From Paenibacillus sp. FSL R5-0623 (lineage in GTDB: Bacteria > Bacillota > Bacilli > Paenibacillales > Paenibacillaceae), in assembly GCF_037974265.1 (NCBI RefSeq), contig NZ_CP150233.1:3162001-3226000 (forward strand): 64,000 nt of DNA, given 5' to 3'. This document shows positions 45,907 through 55,021 of the stretch, in pieces (within the stretch, counting starts at the first letter, position 1; each line of letters starts with the position of its first letter). The position numbers and the translations under genes are program-made. The notes below the pieces were generated by a model. The model worked only from the letters and a program-made list of their open reading frames with translations. It was not told where the DNA came from and made no database searches.

Positions 45907-46905
45907 ATGCAACCTCAACCGAATGATCGAATTAAAGTTCATCCAGGCTTTTGGGCTGGATTACATCAATTAGGGATTGGTGCTGATGACATCGCTCGTA
46001 CAGCACAACTATCTCTTGAGACAATAAATCAACCTGTAGTGACCCAATCTCAATACTTCGCAATCTGGCAGGCCTACTCTGATCTAAATAGGAACACCGC
46101 CGAGGGCATCATCAAACTTGCAACCGGATATGAAATATCGAAGTATCCTCCGCCTGTTTTGGCGATGTACCATGCTCGTGATTATCGTGATGCGTTGAAT
46201 CGCATGGTGCGTTACAAGCAAATGTGTCCTCCCGAGAGTTTACAGATTACCGAAGCAGGGGAGGAATGGTTCATTGAACTCGAATGGTTACATAAGGAAC
46301 AACAAGGCCCACCATTACTGGTGGGTATTACGCTGGCATTTCTGATCGAACTTGGACGGAGGGGCACAGGACAGCCTTTGACTGCAAAACGGGTTGAGTT
46401 CTCCCAACCGATGGGTGAGGTAGCCACCCTTGAGGCTTACTTCGGCTGCCGAGTTGATACAAATTCGAACTATAATCGGCTGACGCTAGAACGGAAAGAT
46501 CTGAGTCTTCCATTTCTATCGTATAACGAGGAGTTACTGGAGATTCTGACCCCGGCTCTGGATCGGTCGCTGGACGAACAAGAGAGCAATCGTTCCGTTA
46601 CTGAAGTGGTCAAATGGATTATGAAACGCAGCCTCACAGGAAAGCGCCCTGACATCCAGACAGTTGCCAAAGAGCTTCGCATGAGTGATCGTACTTTGCA
46701 GCGGCGACTGACGGAGGAGAACACAAACTTCAAGCAATTATTAACGGAGGCCAGACGTGAGCAGGCCCTAGCGTACCTTGCAGATCCTTCGCTCGATATC
46801 AAAGAAGTGGCATTTCTGGTTGGATATGAAGATCAGAATTCGTTCTATCGTGCGTTCAAGACCTGGGAAGGGGATACACCTTCCAATTGGCGTGTAAGGC
46901 AATAA
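45907..46905 (+). CDS. AraC family regulator (OruR/arabinose-binding N domain)
   Basis: The 332-residue protein has the long N-terminal domain of the OruR/ArgR group (residues 15-200, beginning VHPGFWAGLHQLGIG) and a C-terminal AraC helix-turn-helix pair (about 230-330, containing LRMSDRTLQRRLTEENTNF and VGYEDQNSFYRAFKTWEG). It lies 100 bases before an SDR gene in the same direction and may control it. TTAAAGGAG precedes the ATG. Confidence 0.9.
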   Translation: MQPQPNDRIKVHPGFWAGLHQLGIGADDIARTAQLSLETINQPVVTQSQYFAIWQAYSDLNRNTAEGIIKLATGYEISKYPPPVLAMYHARDYRDALNRMVRYKQMCPPESLQITEAGEEWFIELEWLHKEQQGPPLLVGITLAFLIELGRRGTGQPLTAKRVEFSQPMGEVATLEAYFGCRVDTNSNYNRLTLERKDLSLPFLSYNEELLEILTPALDRSLDEQESNRSVTEVVKWIMKRSLTGKRPDIQTVAKELRMSDRTLQRRLTEENTNFKQLLTEARREQALAYLADPSLDIKEVAFLVGYEDQNSFYRAFKTWEGDTPSNWRVRQ

Positions 46906-46957
46906 CTCTGGCGTAAAGTGCTAGTTACTAGACTCTTCAGACTGCGTAATATTATAT

Positions 46958-46978
46958 CTATCCGGTGCTGCCGGATAG
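46958..46978. promoter_or_regulatory. inverted repeat upstream of the SDR gene
   Basis: CTATCCGG-TGCTG-CCGGATAG is a perfect 8-bp-arm dyad 26 bases before the SDR start. It may be an operator for the preceding AraC protein or a leader hairpin. Confidence 0.45.
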
Positions 46979-47004
46979 TTGTAATCAAGAAGGAGAAATG
47001 CAGG

Positions 47005-47799
47005 ATGGATATGGGACTAAAAGAGAAAACAGCCTTAGTTACAGGATCAACAAAAGGGATCGGTAAAGCGATTGCTATAGAACTCGCCCGAGAAGGGGTA
47101 AATGTTCTGATCAATGGACGTAATGATGAAGAGGTGGAACGAACCGTTCGTGAAATCAAGTCCACTTTTCCGGAGACCTCTCCGCAAAAGGCTACCGCTG
47201 ATCTTGTGGATCTGGCGCAACGCCAAGCTTTATTCGAGAAATTTCCTGAAGTTGATATATTAATCAATAACATGGGGATATATGAAATCATGAGTTATGA
47301 AGACATAAATGATGAAGTGTGGGAGAAATATTTCCGTACTAATGTGTTGGCTGCCAATGGCTTGTCTCAATTTTATTTACCTAAAATGGTGAAGAACAAT
47401 GGCGGGCGTATTATTTTCATCGCAAGTGAAGAAGCCCTTATGCCTTCAGGCCAGATGCCTCAGTATTGCATGACCAAGTCAATGCTGCTGTCATTATCCA
47501 AAAGTTTGTCCAAACTGACAGCAGGGAGCGAGGTTACGATCAATACGATCCTGCCAGGTCCAACACTGTCCGAAAACGTACAAAAAATCATTGAGGGCAT
47601 ATATCCTGATGAGACGTTGACTTTCGAGGAAAAAGAGAAAGACTTTATGAAGAGTAATCTGCCACAGTCCGAATTACAGCGATTCATCAAGCCAAGTGAA
47701 ATAGGCAGACTCGCTGCATTTGTATGTAGCCCATATGCTTCAGCCTTCAGAGGCTCTCCCATCCGGATGGACGGGGGCATGGTTCCCACCATATTTTAA
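47005..47799 (+). CDS. short-chain dehydrogenase/reductase
   Basis: A 264-residue SDR with the cofactor motif TGSTKGIGKAIA, NNMG, the Ser in FIASEEA and the YxxxK pair in YCMTKSML. NADP preference is suggested by the Arg in INGRND. ATG 47005 follows AAGGAG; longer in-frame starts have none. The substrate is unknown. Confidence 0.9.
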   Translation: MDMGLKEKTALVTGSTKGIGKAIAIELAREGVNVLINGRNDEEVERTVREIKSTFPETSPQKATADLVDLAQRQALFEKFPEVDILINNMGIYEIMSYEDINDEVWEKYFRTNVLAANGLSQFYLPKMVKNNGGRIIFIASEEALMPSGQMPQYCMTKSMLLSLSKSLSKLTAGSEVTINTILPGPTLSENVQKIIEGIYPDETLTFEEKEKDFMKSNLPQSELQRFIKPSEIGRLAAFVCSPYASAFRGSPIRMDGGMVPTIF

Positions 47800-47833
47800 A
47801 ATTGTTCAGGATACAGGATATGTATCCATAAAG

Positions 47834-47858
47834 TGTCGCCAGTATTGGCGACTTTTTT
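47834..47858 (+). terminator. Rho-independent terminator (GTCGCCA family)
   Basis: GTCGCCA-GTAT-TGGCGAC followed by T6, after the SDR gene. Confidence 0.88.
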
Positions 47859-47896
47859 ATTTGTAAATGATCTATGCGAGGGGCGTCAATCGAGTT

Positions 47897-47951
47897 TATA
47901 ATACAGGTATGATTTATCGAAAACGATTTCTGTTCATTGGAAGCGATTACT
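47897..47951 (+). promoter_or_regulatory. promoter -10 with two cre-like sites before the GH2 gene
   Basis: A perfect TATAAT at 47897-47902 is followed by two operator-like sequences, CGAAAACGATTTCT (47918-47931) and TGGAAGCGATTACT (47938-47951). Each matches the cre consensus at 12 of 14 positions and they start exactly 20 bases apart. They lie downstream of the start point, where a LacI-family protein would act as a roadblock. No clear -35 is visible. Confidence 0.5.
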
Positions 47952-47987
47952 TTTATCGATTATATGAATCTAAAAGGGGACACTATC

Positions 47988-50807
47988 ATGATAGCTGCAA
48001 TAGATTTGGAAGGTATATGGAAACTCCAACTCGATGAACACAAGGTGGAACGTGGTCTGAATTTCTCAGACGTTATTACATTGCCCAATACTACATCTCA
48101 TGCGGCCAAGGGCAAGAAAAACGAGAATGTGTTAATCGGTGCGCTGACAGATGAGTACTTATTTGAGGGTTATGCCTGGTTTTCACGAGAGATTGAAATT
48201 CCCGAACACTTGGCTGGCAAACGTTGCTTCTTGCATCTGGAACGAACAAGAGTTACCACAGTCTGGATTGATGGGGTGGAATGGGGAACGCAAAACAGTC
48301 TGAACACACCTCACCGTTACGAGATTGAGTCAGGGCTAACCGCTGGGACTCATACAATTACCATTCGAGTGGACAATACCAATTATCCAACCAAAGGTGG
48401 TCACCTTACATCCGAAGACACGCAGACGAATTGGAACGGCATCACCGGGAAATTGGAACTTCAATTTTTCGAGCGTGTTTTCCTGGGTAATGTTCAGGTC
48501 TATCCCGATCTTGCGACTCGATCTTTCGAGATCAAGGCAGCACTTATTGGTGACCTGCAAGAAGTACGAATCGTGGTTTCGGCTGTTGCAGTCAGTGCAG
48601 ATCCGGTGTATACGACCGAGGAACAGATTTTCGCCCCGGATTCGCAGGAAATCCAGCTGACGTACAAGATTGGCGAAGATGCGATGTTATGGAGTGATGA
48701 TGAACCTAATCTGTACCAACTTCATATTCATCTGCAAGATCAGGACGGCGAAGTGCTGGATTCCACCGAAGTATGGACGGGATTACGGGAATTCCGGGCT
48801 GCTGGAGACAAATTCACCATTAATGGTCGCAAAACGTTTCTTCGAGGCAAACATGACGGGCTGATCTTTCCGCTCACGGGATACGCGCCAACAGATGTGG
48901 ATGAATGGGTTCGTATTCTTGCTATCTCCAAGTCCTACGGTATCAATCACTACCGTTTCCATACCTGTTGTCCTCCGGAGGCTGCTTTTATTGCAGCGGA
49001 TCTGCTCGGCATCTACATGGAACCTGAGCTTCCGTTCTGGGGAACCATTACGGATGAATCTTCGGATGGGCATAATCAAGCCGAGCAGGATTACTTGATT
49101 AGCGAAGGATTTGCGATGCTGCGTGCTTTTGGTAATCATCCTTCGTTTGTCATGATGTCCATGGGGAATGAACTATGGGGAAGCAAGGACAGATTGAATT
49201 CGATCCTGAAGGCATACAAAGCATATGATCATCGTCGTCTATACACCGAAGGTTCGAATAACTTTCAGTTTGTGCCGGACATTCTGGAGGAAAGTGAATT
49301 CTTCTGCGGGGTTCGTTTCTCCAAAGAACGCTTGTTCAGAGGTTCATATGCGATGTGTGATGCTCCGCTTGGTCACGTGCAGACCGACCTGCCAAATACA
49401 TTGAAAGATTACGATTCAAACATTGTACCTGAGCAAGGCAGCGATGCTGACCCTTCTGGTCAGACTGGGGACAAAGAGATTCAGATTCAGTATGGGACAG
49501 GTTCCAAAACAGTGCAGGCCGAAGCTGGAAGTGACCAACTTGTCTCACACGTACCCATCATCTCGCATGAAATTGGACAGTACGCCACGTTTCCTAATTT
49601 CGAGGAGATCAACAAGTATACGGGTTCTCTCAAAGCCAAGAATTTCGAAGTGTTTCGAGAGCGTCTGAATGCCAAAGGACTGGGACATCTGGCGGAAGCA
49701 TACTTCAGAGCCTCTGGTAAACTCGCGGTCGCATGTTACAAGGAAGAACTGGAAGCTGCTTTTCGTTCGCAGCAACTAGCCGGGTTCCAGCTGCTGGATC
49801 TCCAGGATTTCAGTGGTCAGGGAACAGCGCTGGTGGGTGTACTGGACGCATTCATGGATTCCAAAGGCATGATTACACCTGAGGAGTGGAGAACGTTTTG
49901 TTCCGACGCTGTGCTGCTCGCGAGATTCCCCAAATATAATTATCAAGCGGGTGAATTGTTCGAAGCACGCATTGAACTAAGTTACTTTCGGAGACAAGCA
50001 TTGGATGGACTTCAATTGAAGTGGGAAATTCAAAGCGAGCAGATCGAAGGAAGCTTCCTATTGGAAGGGAAAGCAGACCTGCCAGCGACCCATGGAGAAC
50101 ATTATGTGAATGTCGCGGATCTCAGCATTCGCATTCCTGAAGTCTCCAATATGACCAAAGTGGAGCTTAGACTGTCCATTCCGGGTACGGATATCCGTAA
50201 GTCTTACGACCTGTGGATCTACCCGAGTCAGGAGGAAGTGGACCTGAGCGGTTTGAATCTATTTACCGAACTCTCGGAACAGGCGTTGGCGTTGCTTGAG
50301 CAGGGCGAGGATATTTTACTATTCCCGAATCCTGATCAGATTCAACACGCGATCCAAGGTTTCTATAGCACCGATTTCTGGTCTTACCCTATGTTCCGAT
50401 CCATCTCGGAGAATATGAAAAGAGAAGTTCCTGTGGGCACAATGGGCTTGTTAATTCAACAGGATCATCCGGCCTTCGAACATTTTGTCACAGAGGAGCA
50501 TTCAACTTATCCGTGGTGGAGCATCGTGTCAGAGTCGTCATCGATCATCTTGGATGAGTTGGATAAAGACTTGAATCCGATCGTGCAGACCATTGATAAT
50601 TTTGAGCGAAACCACAAGCTCGGCCTGTTGATGGAGTGTCGGGTCCGGAAGGGGAGAGTGCTGATGGGAGCGCTGAATCTGGAGCGTCTGATGACTACAT
50701 TGGAGGGCAGACAGTTGTTATACAGCTTCCAGCGTTATGTACAAAGTTCCGCTTACCAGCCAGTTGCACGTCTGGAAGTAGAGGAACTTCGTAAGTTGTT
50801 TAACTAA
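47988..50807 (+). CDS. GH2-family glycoside hydrolase
   Basis: A 939-residue cytoplasmic enzyme with the GH2 order: sugar-binding jelly roll (about 5-180), immunoglobulin-like domain (180-290), TIM barrel (290-620) and further C-terminal domains. The acid/base Glu395 is in SMGNELWG and the probable nucleophile Glu528 in SHEIGQY. The HEIGQY form differs from the classic LacZ sequence and is typical of distant GH2 subgroups, so beta-galactosidase is not assured. ATG 47988 follows AAAAGGGG. The cre-like sites upstream agree with a sugar-degrading role. Confidence 0.88.
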   Translation: MIAAIDLEGIWKLQLDEHKVERGLNFSDVITLPNTTSHAAKGKKNENVLIGALTDEYLFEGYAWFSREIEIPEHLAGKRCFLHLERTRVTTVWIDGVEWGTQNSLNTPHRYEIESGLTAGTHTITIRVDNTNYPTKGGHLTSEDTQTNWNGITGKLELQFFERVFLGNVQVYPDLATRSFEIKAALIGDLQEVRIVVSAVAVSADPVYTTEEQIFAPDSQEIQLTYKIGEDAMLWSDDEPNLYQLHIHLQDQDGEVLDSTEVWTGLREFRAAGDKFTINGRKTFLRGKHDGLIFPLTGYAPTDVDEWVRILAISKSYGINHYRFHTCCPPEAAFIAADLLGIYMEPELPFWGTITDESSDGHNQAEQDYLISEGFAMLRAFGNHPSFVMMSMGNELWGSKDRLNSILKAYKAYDHRRLYTEGSNNFQFVPDILEESEFFCGVRFSKERLFRGSYAMCDAPLGHVQTDLPNTLKDYDSNIVPEQGSDADPSGQTGDKEIQIQYGTGSKTVQAEAGSDQLVSHVPIISHEIGQYATFPNFEEINKYTGSLKAKNFEVFRERLNAKGLGHLAEAYFRASGKLAVACYKEELEAAFRSQQLAGFQLLDLQDFSGQGTALVGVLDAFMDSKGMITPEEWRTFCSDAVLLARFPKYNYQAGELFEARIELSYFRRQALDGLQLKWEIQSEQIEGSFLLEGKADLPATHGEHYVNVADLSIRIPEVSNMTKVELRLSIPGTDIRKSYDLWIYPSQEEVDLSGLNLFTELSEQALALLEQGEDILLFPNPDQIQHAIQGFYSTDFWSYPMFRSISENMKREVPVGTMGLLIQQDHPAFEHFVTEEHSTYPWWSIVSESSSIILDELDKDLNPIVQTIDNFERNHKLGLLMECRVRKGRVLMGALNLERLMTTLEGRQLLYSFQRYVQSSAYQPVARLEVEELRKLFN

Positions 50808-50852
50808 GATATAGGGAGAAGAAGTGTCAGGTTTCCCTTAATTATGCCAATG

Positions 50853-50878
50853 AGCCCCTTCCGCGTATGGAAGGGGCT
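50853..50878. terminator. hairpin between convergent genes
   Basis: AGCCCCTTCC and GGAAGGGGCT form a perfect 10-base-pair stem, but no clear T run follows on either strand. It lies between the convergent GH2 and ManC-like genes and is probably a weak terminator. Confidence 0.5.
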
Positions 50879-50913
50879 ATAAGACATGCAGATTGAATCG
50901 GTTCATTCTCCCA

Positions 50914-52287
50914 TTAAGCGTTAAATGAACCTGCACTTTTTAGGATTACATTCCAATCTTCTTCTTCAAAAAGTATGTTGTCTTTCTCCTCTGTTACTCC
51001 GATCCGGACCTCAAGGATCACCATCCTGGTTTCAGCCAGAATAGAAAAGAGACTCTCCTTGGTAATTGCGAACTGATTGCCCCTACTCACTTGCATGACC
51101 TTTCCGTTGACAAGCACTTGCCCACTGCCTGCAAGCACGGTCCATGCTCTACACCCAGTTCTATGCCAGTTCAACCCGATATGTTTGCCCGGTAGAACCG
51201 TTATGTTTAATGTGGTTACAGTTGTATTCTCATTGTCTAACGAACCTTCTATGACACGATAACTGCCCCAGGTTGCTTCACCATACATCGGTTTTAATGG
51301 CAAGTTACCCAATTGCGCTTTAATTTCATTTGAATTATTTTTGTTGGCAATGAGAATGCCATCCGGACTTGCGGCAGCGATAATACCTGGCACGCCAATG
51401 ACTTGGATGGGGTAGGGAAGCTCGTTAATAATATAGGAATCGGAGGAAGAACCCGAGATTCCACCGAGTCCGATTACATGGGTATCTAACTGCTCGCACA
51501 GCGTATCCCAGCTTCCGATATCTTGCCATACTCCCTTATATGGCAGGACTACGGCCCGCTGTACCTTTTCTGCAACATGCTTGTCAAAACTGCGTTCAGG
51601 CAACGATTCATACAGGGACGACAATTGATCATAATGAACCGGAAGCCCCATTTTTTTAATATGGGATATCATAAACGCGACGGTGAATGCGTACACACCG
51701 CAGTTCCATAGTGCCCCACGTTGTAGCAGCGTTTCAGCAATGGTGGCTTCGGGTTTTTCTATGAATTGTGTTATGGGCGCATAAGCATTACGTTCTTGCC
51801 CACCCGGCAGGATGTATCCATACTGTTCTGAAGCATGTGTAGGCCTTGTCCCAATTAAAGCGATATCGGCTTGAGAATGTTTCAATATGTCCGGCAGTAA
51901 TTGGAAATTGCTGAAAAAATCTTCACCTGCGAACACATCAGCTGGCGCGATACAGATCACATCGTCATCTTTGGCCATTCGGAAGGATTGCAGATATAAG
52001 GTCGCTAAGGCCGCCGCAGTAAAAGTGCCTCGTTTATAAGGTTCCCCAATGACTGGTATTTTGCCTTGAGTATGTCGTGCCGTAATATTAGCCTGATCCT
52101 GATGTGAAATAATGAGTGTTGAATCCGTTAGGCATGAACTGTCAAGCTGGCGGCATACTCTGCTGATCATGGATTCCCTACCTCCAGCGGGTGATGGAAG
52201 TATATCTATGAACAGCTTGGAGCGAAGCTCATTGGATAACGGCCAGAGCCTTTTGCCAGAGCCGCCGCACAGCAGTACGATATGCAT
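50914..52287 (-). CDS. manC: mannose-1-phosphate guanylyltransferase (ManC-like)
   Basis: The 457-residue protein has the nucleotidyltransferase head (LLCGGSGKRLWPLSNE, IAPADVF, FIEKPE, NCGVYAF) and a C-terminal cupin (HIGLNWHRTGCRAWTVLAGS) that in ManC relatives holds mannose-6-phosphate isomerase activity. The usual RLWPLSR(E) continues here as SNELRSKLF instead of the common YPKQF, so specificity may differ. It should make GDP-mannose or a similar NDP-sugar. It lies 17 bases after the DUF6492-like gene in the same operon. GGAGG precedes the ATG. Confidence 0.85.
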   Translation of the reverse strand: MHIVLLCGGSGKRLWPLSNELRSKLFIDILPSPAGGRESMISRVCRQLDSSCLTDSTLIISHQDQANITARHTQGKIPVIGEPYKRGTFTAAALATLYLQSFRMAKDDDVICIAPADVFAGEDFFSNFQLLPDILKHSQADIALIGTRPTHASEQYGYILPGGQERNAYAPITQFIEKPEATIAETLLQRGALWNCGVYAFTVAFMISHIKKMGLPVHYDQLSSLYESLPERSFDKHVAEKVQRAVVLPYKGVWQDIGSWDTLCEQLDTHVIGLGGISGSSSDSYIINELPYPIQVIGVPGIIAAASPDGILIANKNNSNEIKAQLGNLPLKPMYGEATWGSYRVIEGSLDNENTTVTTLNITVLPGKHIGLNWHRTGCRAWTVLAGSGQVLVNGKVMQVSRGNQFAITKESLFSILAETRMVILEVRIGVTEEKDNILFEEEDWNVILKSAGSFNA

Positions 52288-52304
52288 GGGCTTCCTCCTT
52301 AAGC

Positions 52305-53114
52305 TCAGGGAGCTTTACTATAGATTTTCCGTTTATGAAAGGAAAGAGAACGATATTTAAGAGCAAGATTGCGGATTTGTTGCTCTTTTAACGAAGAAGC
52401 GTTCATATTCAGACTTTTATTCTTGGAACTTCTAAGGACCATGCTGCCTGGGTTCTTTGTATACATAAAATTGGCATACGTTTCATACTCGGAGAAACCA
52501 AACTGTTTCTTCTTATTGATATTAGAGATGATCGCTTTGTACCATGGCAGCTTATGAACCGCTTCAATTTTCTGTTTTAAGGCAGCGAGTTTCGATTTGT
52601 CGAACAGCATATAATGGGTGACAAAAGAGCGGGGGCGCGGAGCTTTCATGCCTAACAACTTGCGGTAGGTATTGAAATATTCCGGCTGGCTCCAGTCACG
52701 GCAGTAAAATACTGTTTTGCCTTCTACAAGAAATGAATGAGGTTTAATCAGTACGGTATCTGCATCCATGACTAGAAAGTACTTTGCCTTCACAATGGAA
52801 TCTCCGTTCATTTTGAGCAACTGCTGATATAACCAGCCTGACCGATTCCATCGGGAGGACTGGTAGTGTATGTCGTTTTTGGTTATAGGCAGGACGGATC
52901 GCTCATTAACAAAAATGCAGTTTTTAAGGGAACAAAGTTTTCTGATTTTGGTGCTGACCGGAGAAACAATATATATGCTTCCAATGGGATGTTTTACATA
53001 ACGGCGAATGTTATCGATGACGAGGGGAAGGGTAGCCAAATCTTTCTCGATCGCGGGTATAAGAACATCAATCTTAGGCGCATTATTCAACCGGATTCCA
53101 GGCTGGACGGACAT
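52305..53114 (-). CDS. DUF6492-like putative glycosyltransferase
   Basis: The 269-residue protein opens with a GT-A-like strand pattern (IDVLIPAIEKDLATLPLVI) and contains MDADTVLI, a DxD motif that would bind metal and nucleotide sugar. Further blocks such as FVTHYMLFDKSKL and FGFSEYETYANFM match the DUF6492 group as I remember it. ATG 53114 follows AAGGAG. It is upstream of and probably co-transcribed with the ManC-like gene, and divergent from a spore-coat-type gene. Confidence 0.72.
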   Translation of the reverse strand: MSVQPGIRLNNAPKIDVLIPAIEKDLATLPLVIDNIRRYVKHPIGSIYIVSPVSTKIRKLCSLKNCIFVNERSVLPITKNDIHYQSSRWNRSGWLYQQLLKMNGDSIVKAKYFLVMDADTVLIKPHSFLVEGKTVFYCRDWSQPEYFNTYRKLLGMKAPRPRSFVTHYMLFDKSKLAALKQKIEAVHKLPWYKAIISNINKKKQFGFSEYETYANFMYTKNPGSMVLRSSKNKSLNMNASSLKEQQIRNLALKYRSLSFHKRKIYSKAP

Positions 53115-53316
53115 CTTCTCAACTCCTTGCACAAATCGTGATGACTCATTATATGGTATGTGTGCAAAAGTGTTTTGGTCAGGGCATGTGCAAATATACA
53201 TTTTTACCAATAGGGGCTTATGTTGAGGGTTCATTTATCGGTATTACATATAATGCTTGCAGGATCTTGATCAAACAGCAGGCTTTGATGCGGTTGCTGA
53301 AGGGAGAGTTTACGAC

Positions 53317-54081
53317 ATGGGAGTTGATAAGTTGCAGCCGTTAAGAAGCAAGTGGTTAAAAACAAAATTGATCATTAATAATGAATTAATTAAACCGTTT
53401 ATCCCCGACACACAGAAATATAACAAGACGAATCTGAAATCCATGATCAGCAAATATGGAATGGTCTATGTCAAACCCGAGAGAGGTACTTTCGGGATGG
53501 GTGTTATTAAGGCCGAGATGGAAAGTCATCAACATTTTGTCTATCAAATAGAGCAAAAACGCCTGACGTTTGACAGCTTTGAATCGTTTTATAACAGTCT
53601 GACTCGTCTGGTGCATAAAAGAAGTTATCTGATTCAGAGAGGAATCCATCTGCTTAAGCACAATAACAGACGTTTTGACATCCGTGTCATGATACAGCTA
53701 AGCCCGACCAAACATTGGGAAGCTACCGGAATCATCGGCCGACTGGGTCATCCAAAGAAAATCGTAACCAATTATCATAGTGGTGGTACACCGATGGATA
53801 TTCACAAGCTGCTAAAATCACATGCATCCACCAAACGCAGAAATGAACTGGTTCAAGAGATGAATGAACTTAGCCTGCGCATAGCTCGTCATATGAAAAA
53901 AAAGTATCCGTATCTAATGCAAATCGGTGTAGATATCGGCCTTGACCACAGTCTGAAACCCTGGATTATTGAAGTGAATGTCAAACCTGATCCATATATA
54001 TTCAATCAATTAAAGGACAAGACGATGTATCGCAAGGTAATACGATATTACCGTCATGCTGTGCCCAAAAAAACAAAATAA
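53317..54081 (+). CDS. YheC/YheD family spore coat-associated protein
   Basis: The 254-residue protein shows the YheC/D pattern with ATP-grasp features: YVKPERGTFGMGVI, SYLIQRGIHLL, RRFDIRVMIQ and the terminal IGVDIGLDHSLKPWIIEVNVKPDP with metal-binding Glu and Asn. Members associate with the endospore coat. ATG 53317 is preceded by GGGAGAG; the longer in-frame start at 53257 has no site. It is about half the length of full YheC/D proteins, as common for the shorter Paenibacillus members. It is divergent from the DUF6492/ManC operon. Confidence 0.82.
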   Translation: MGVDKLQPLRSKWLKTKLIINNELIKPFIPDTQKYNKTNLKSMISKYGMVYVKPERGTFGMGVIKAEMESHQHFVYQIEQKRLTFDSFESFYNSLTRLVHKRSYLIQRGIHLLKHNNRRFDIRVMIQLSPTKHWEATGIIGRLGHPKKIVTNYHSGGTPMDIHKLLKSHASTKRRNELVQEMNELSLRIARHMKKKYPYLMQIGVDIGLDHSLKPWIIEVNVKPDPYIFNQLKDKTMYRKVIRYYRHAVPKKTK

Positions 54082-54129
54082 CAGACCGGACTTTTCATAG
54101 GAATGGCTGGAGAAGGTTTCAAGCTCAAG

Positions 54130-54154
54130 AGTCGCCAATGTGGCGACTTTTTTT
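54130..54154 (+). terminator. Rho-independent terminator (GTCGCCA family)
   Basis: AGTCGCCA-ATG-TGGCGACT followed by T7, about 50 bases after the YheC/D gene. Confidence 0.88.
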
Positions 54155-54279
54155 GTTGATCTGCGTTTTAGGGTCGGAATAATGCATTTCATCCCAATTT
54201 GACTCCGAAACCTATGCTAAAATAGTATATTCGAGAGTGAAATTCAGAGTCGATGTCGATGAAAGGCGGATGTTCCCCC

Positions 54280-55020
54280 ATGTTCAATATTGCAATCTGT
54301 GATGATGAGGAGCAGCAACGAGAACGTGTGAAAACGATGCTGGTCTCCTTATCTCTAAAAACCAATTCTGATTTTCAAATTAGCCTATTCACATCTGGTG
54401 AACAACTGCTCTCGCACTACAGAGAGGTTGGGGACACATTCAATATTCTTATCTTGGATGTGGAGATGGGCGGAATGAACGGGATTCAGACCGCTAAAGA
54501 GATCAGGAACATGAAGTTTCTGGATCTACAGATTATGTTTCTGACCAGTTACCCGGAATATATGGTGGAGAGCTTTGATGTCATCACCTTTCAATATCTG
54601 ATCAAGCCAATCCAGCCGCAAGTTTTCGAGGAAAAGATGATTAAGCTGTGTCAATATTTTCAGGCATTGGACAAAAAGTATGTACTAATCAAATCAGACT
54701 ATGATGAACTGCTGCTGAAATATGATGATATTCTCTGGATTGAGGTGGTCAAAAGTTTAACGATCAAGAACAAGTTGAATTTTGTGACTCAGGAAAATGT
54801 ACATGAGACCAAAGGTATTTTATCCAGCTACGCTACCGGTTTGAAAGATCATGGTTTCTTGCAGATTCATCGCTCGATTATCATCAACCTGATGCATGTT
54901 AAGAAGTTTTCCGGCACCCAAGTCGTCATGTTGAATGGAACGGAACTGCCCATAGGTCGCTCCAAAGTCAAGGAAGTCAAAGATGCCTATACCAAATACA
55001 TGATTATGAGGATTCAATGA
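54280..55020 (+). CDS. LytTR-family response regulator (AgrA/NatR type)
   Basis: A 246-residue regulator. The receiver has Asp8-Asp9, the phosphoacceptor Asp60 in ILILDVEMGGMNG and the Lys in YLIKPIQPQ. The LytTR DNA-binding domain (about 145-246) includes IHRSIIINLMHVKKFSG and ELPIGRSKVKEVKDAY. The ATG at 54280 begins directly at the receiver and follows AAAGGCGG; earlier in-frame ATGs at 54253 and 54259 are possible. The kinase follows after one base. No peptide-processing or pheromone gene is adjacent, so an Agr-like quorum circuit is not supported. Confidence 0.92.
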   Translation: MFNIAICDDEEQQRERVKTMLVSLSLKTNSDFQISLFTSGEQLLSHYREVGDTFNILILDVEMGGMNGIQTAKEIRNMKFLDLQIMFLTSYPEYMVESFDVITFQYLIKPIQPQVFEEKMIKLCQYFQALDKKYVLIKSDYDELLLKYDDILWIEVVKSLTIKNKLNFVTQENVHETKGILSSYATGLKDHGFLQIHRSIIINLMHVKKFSGTQVVMLNGTELPIGRSKVKEVKDAYTKYMIMRIQ

Positions 55021-55021
55021 T

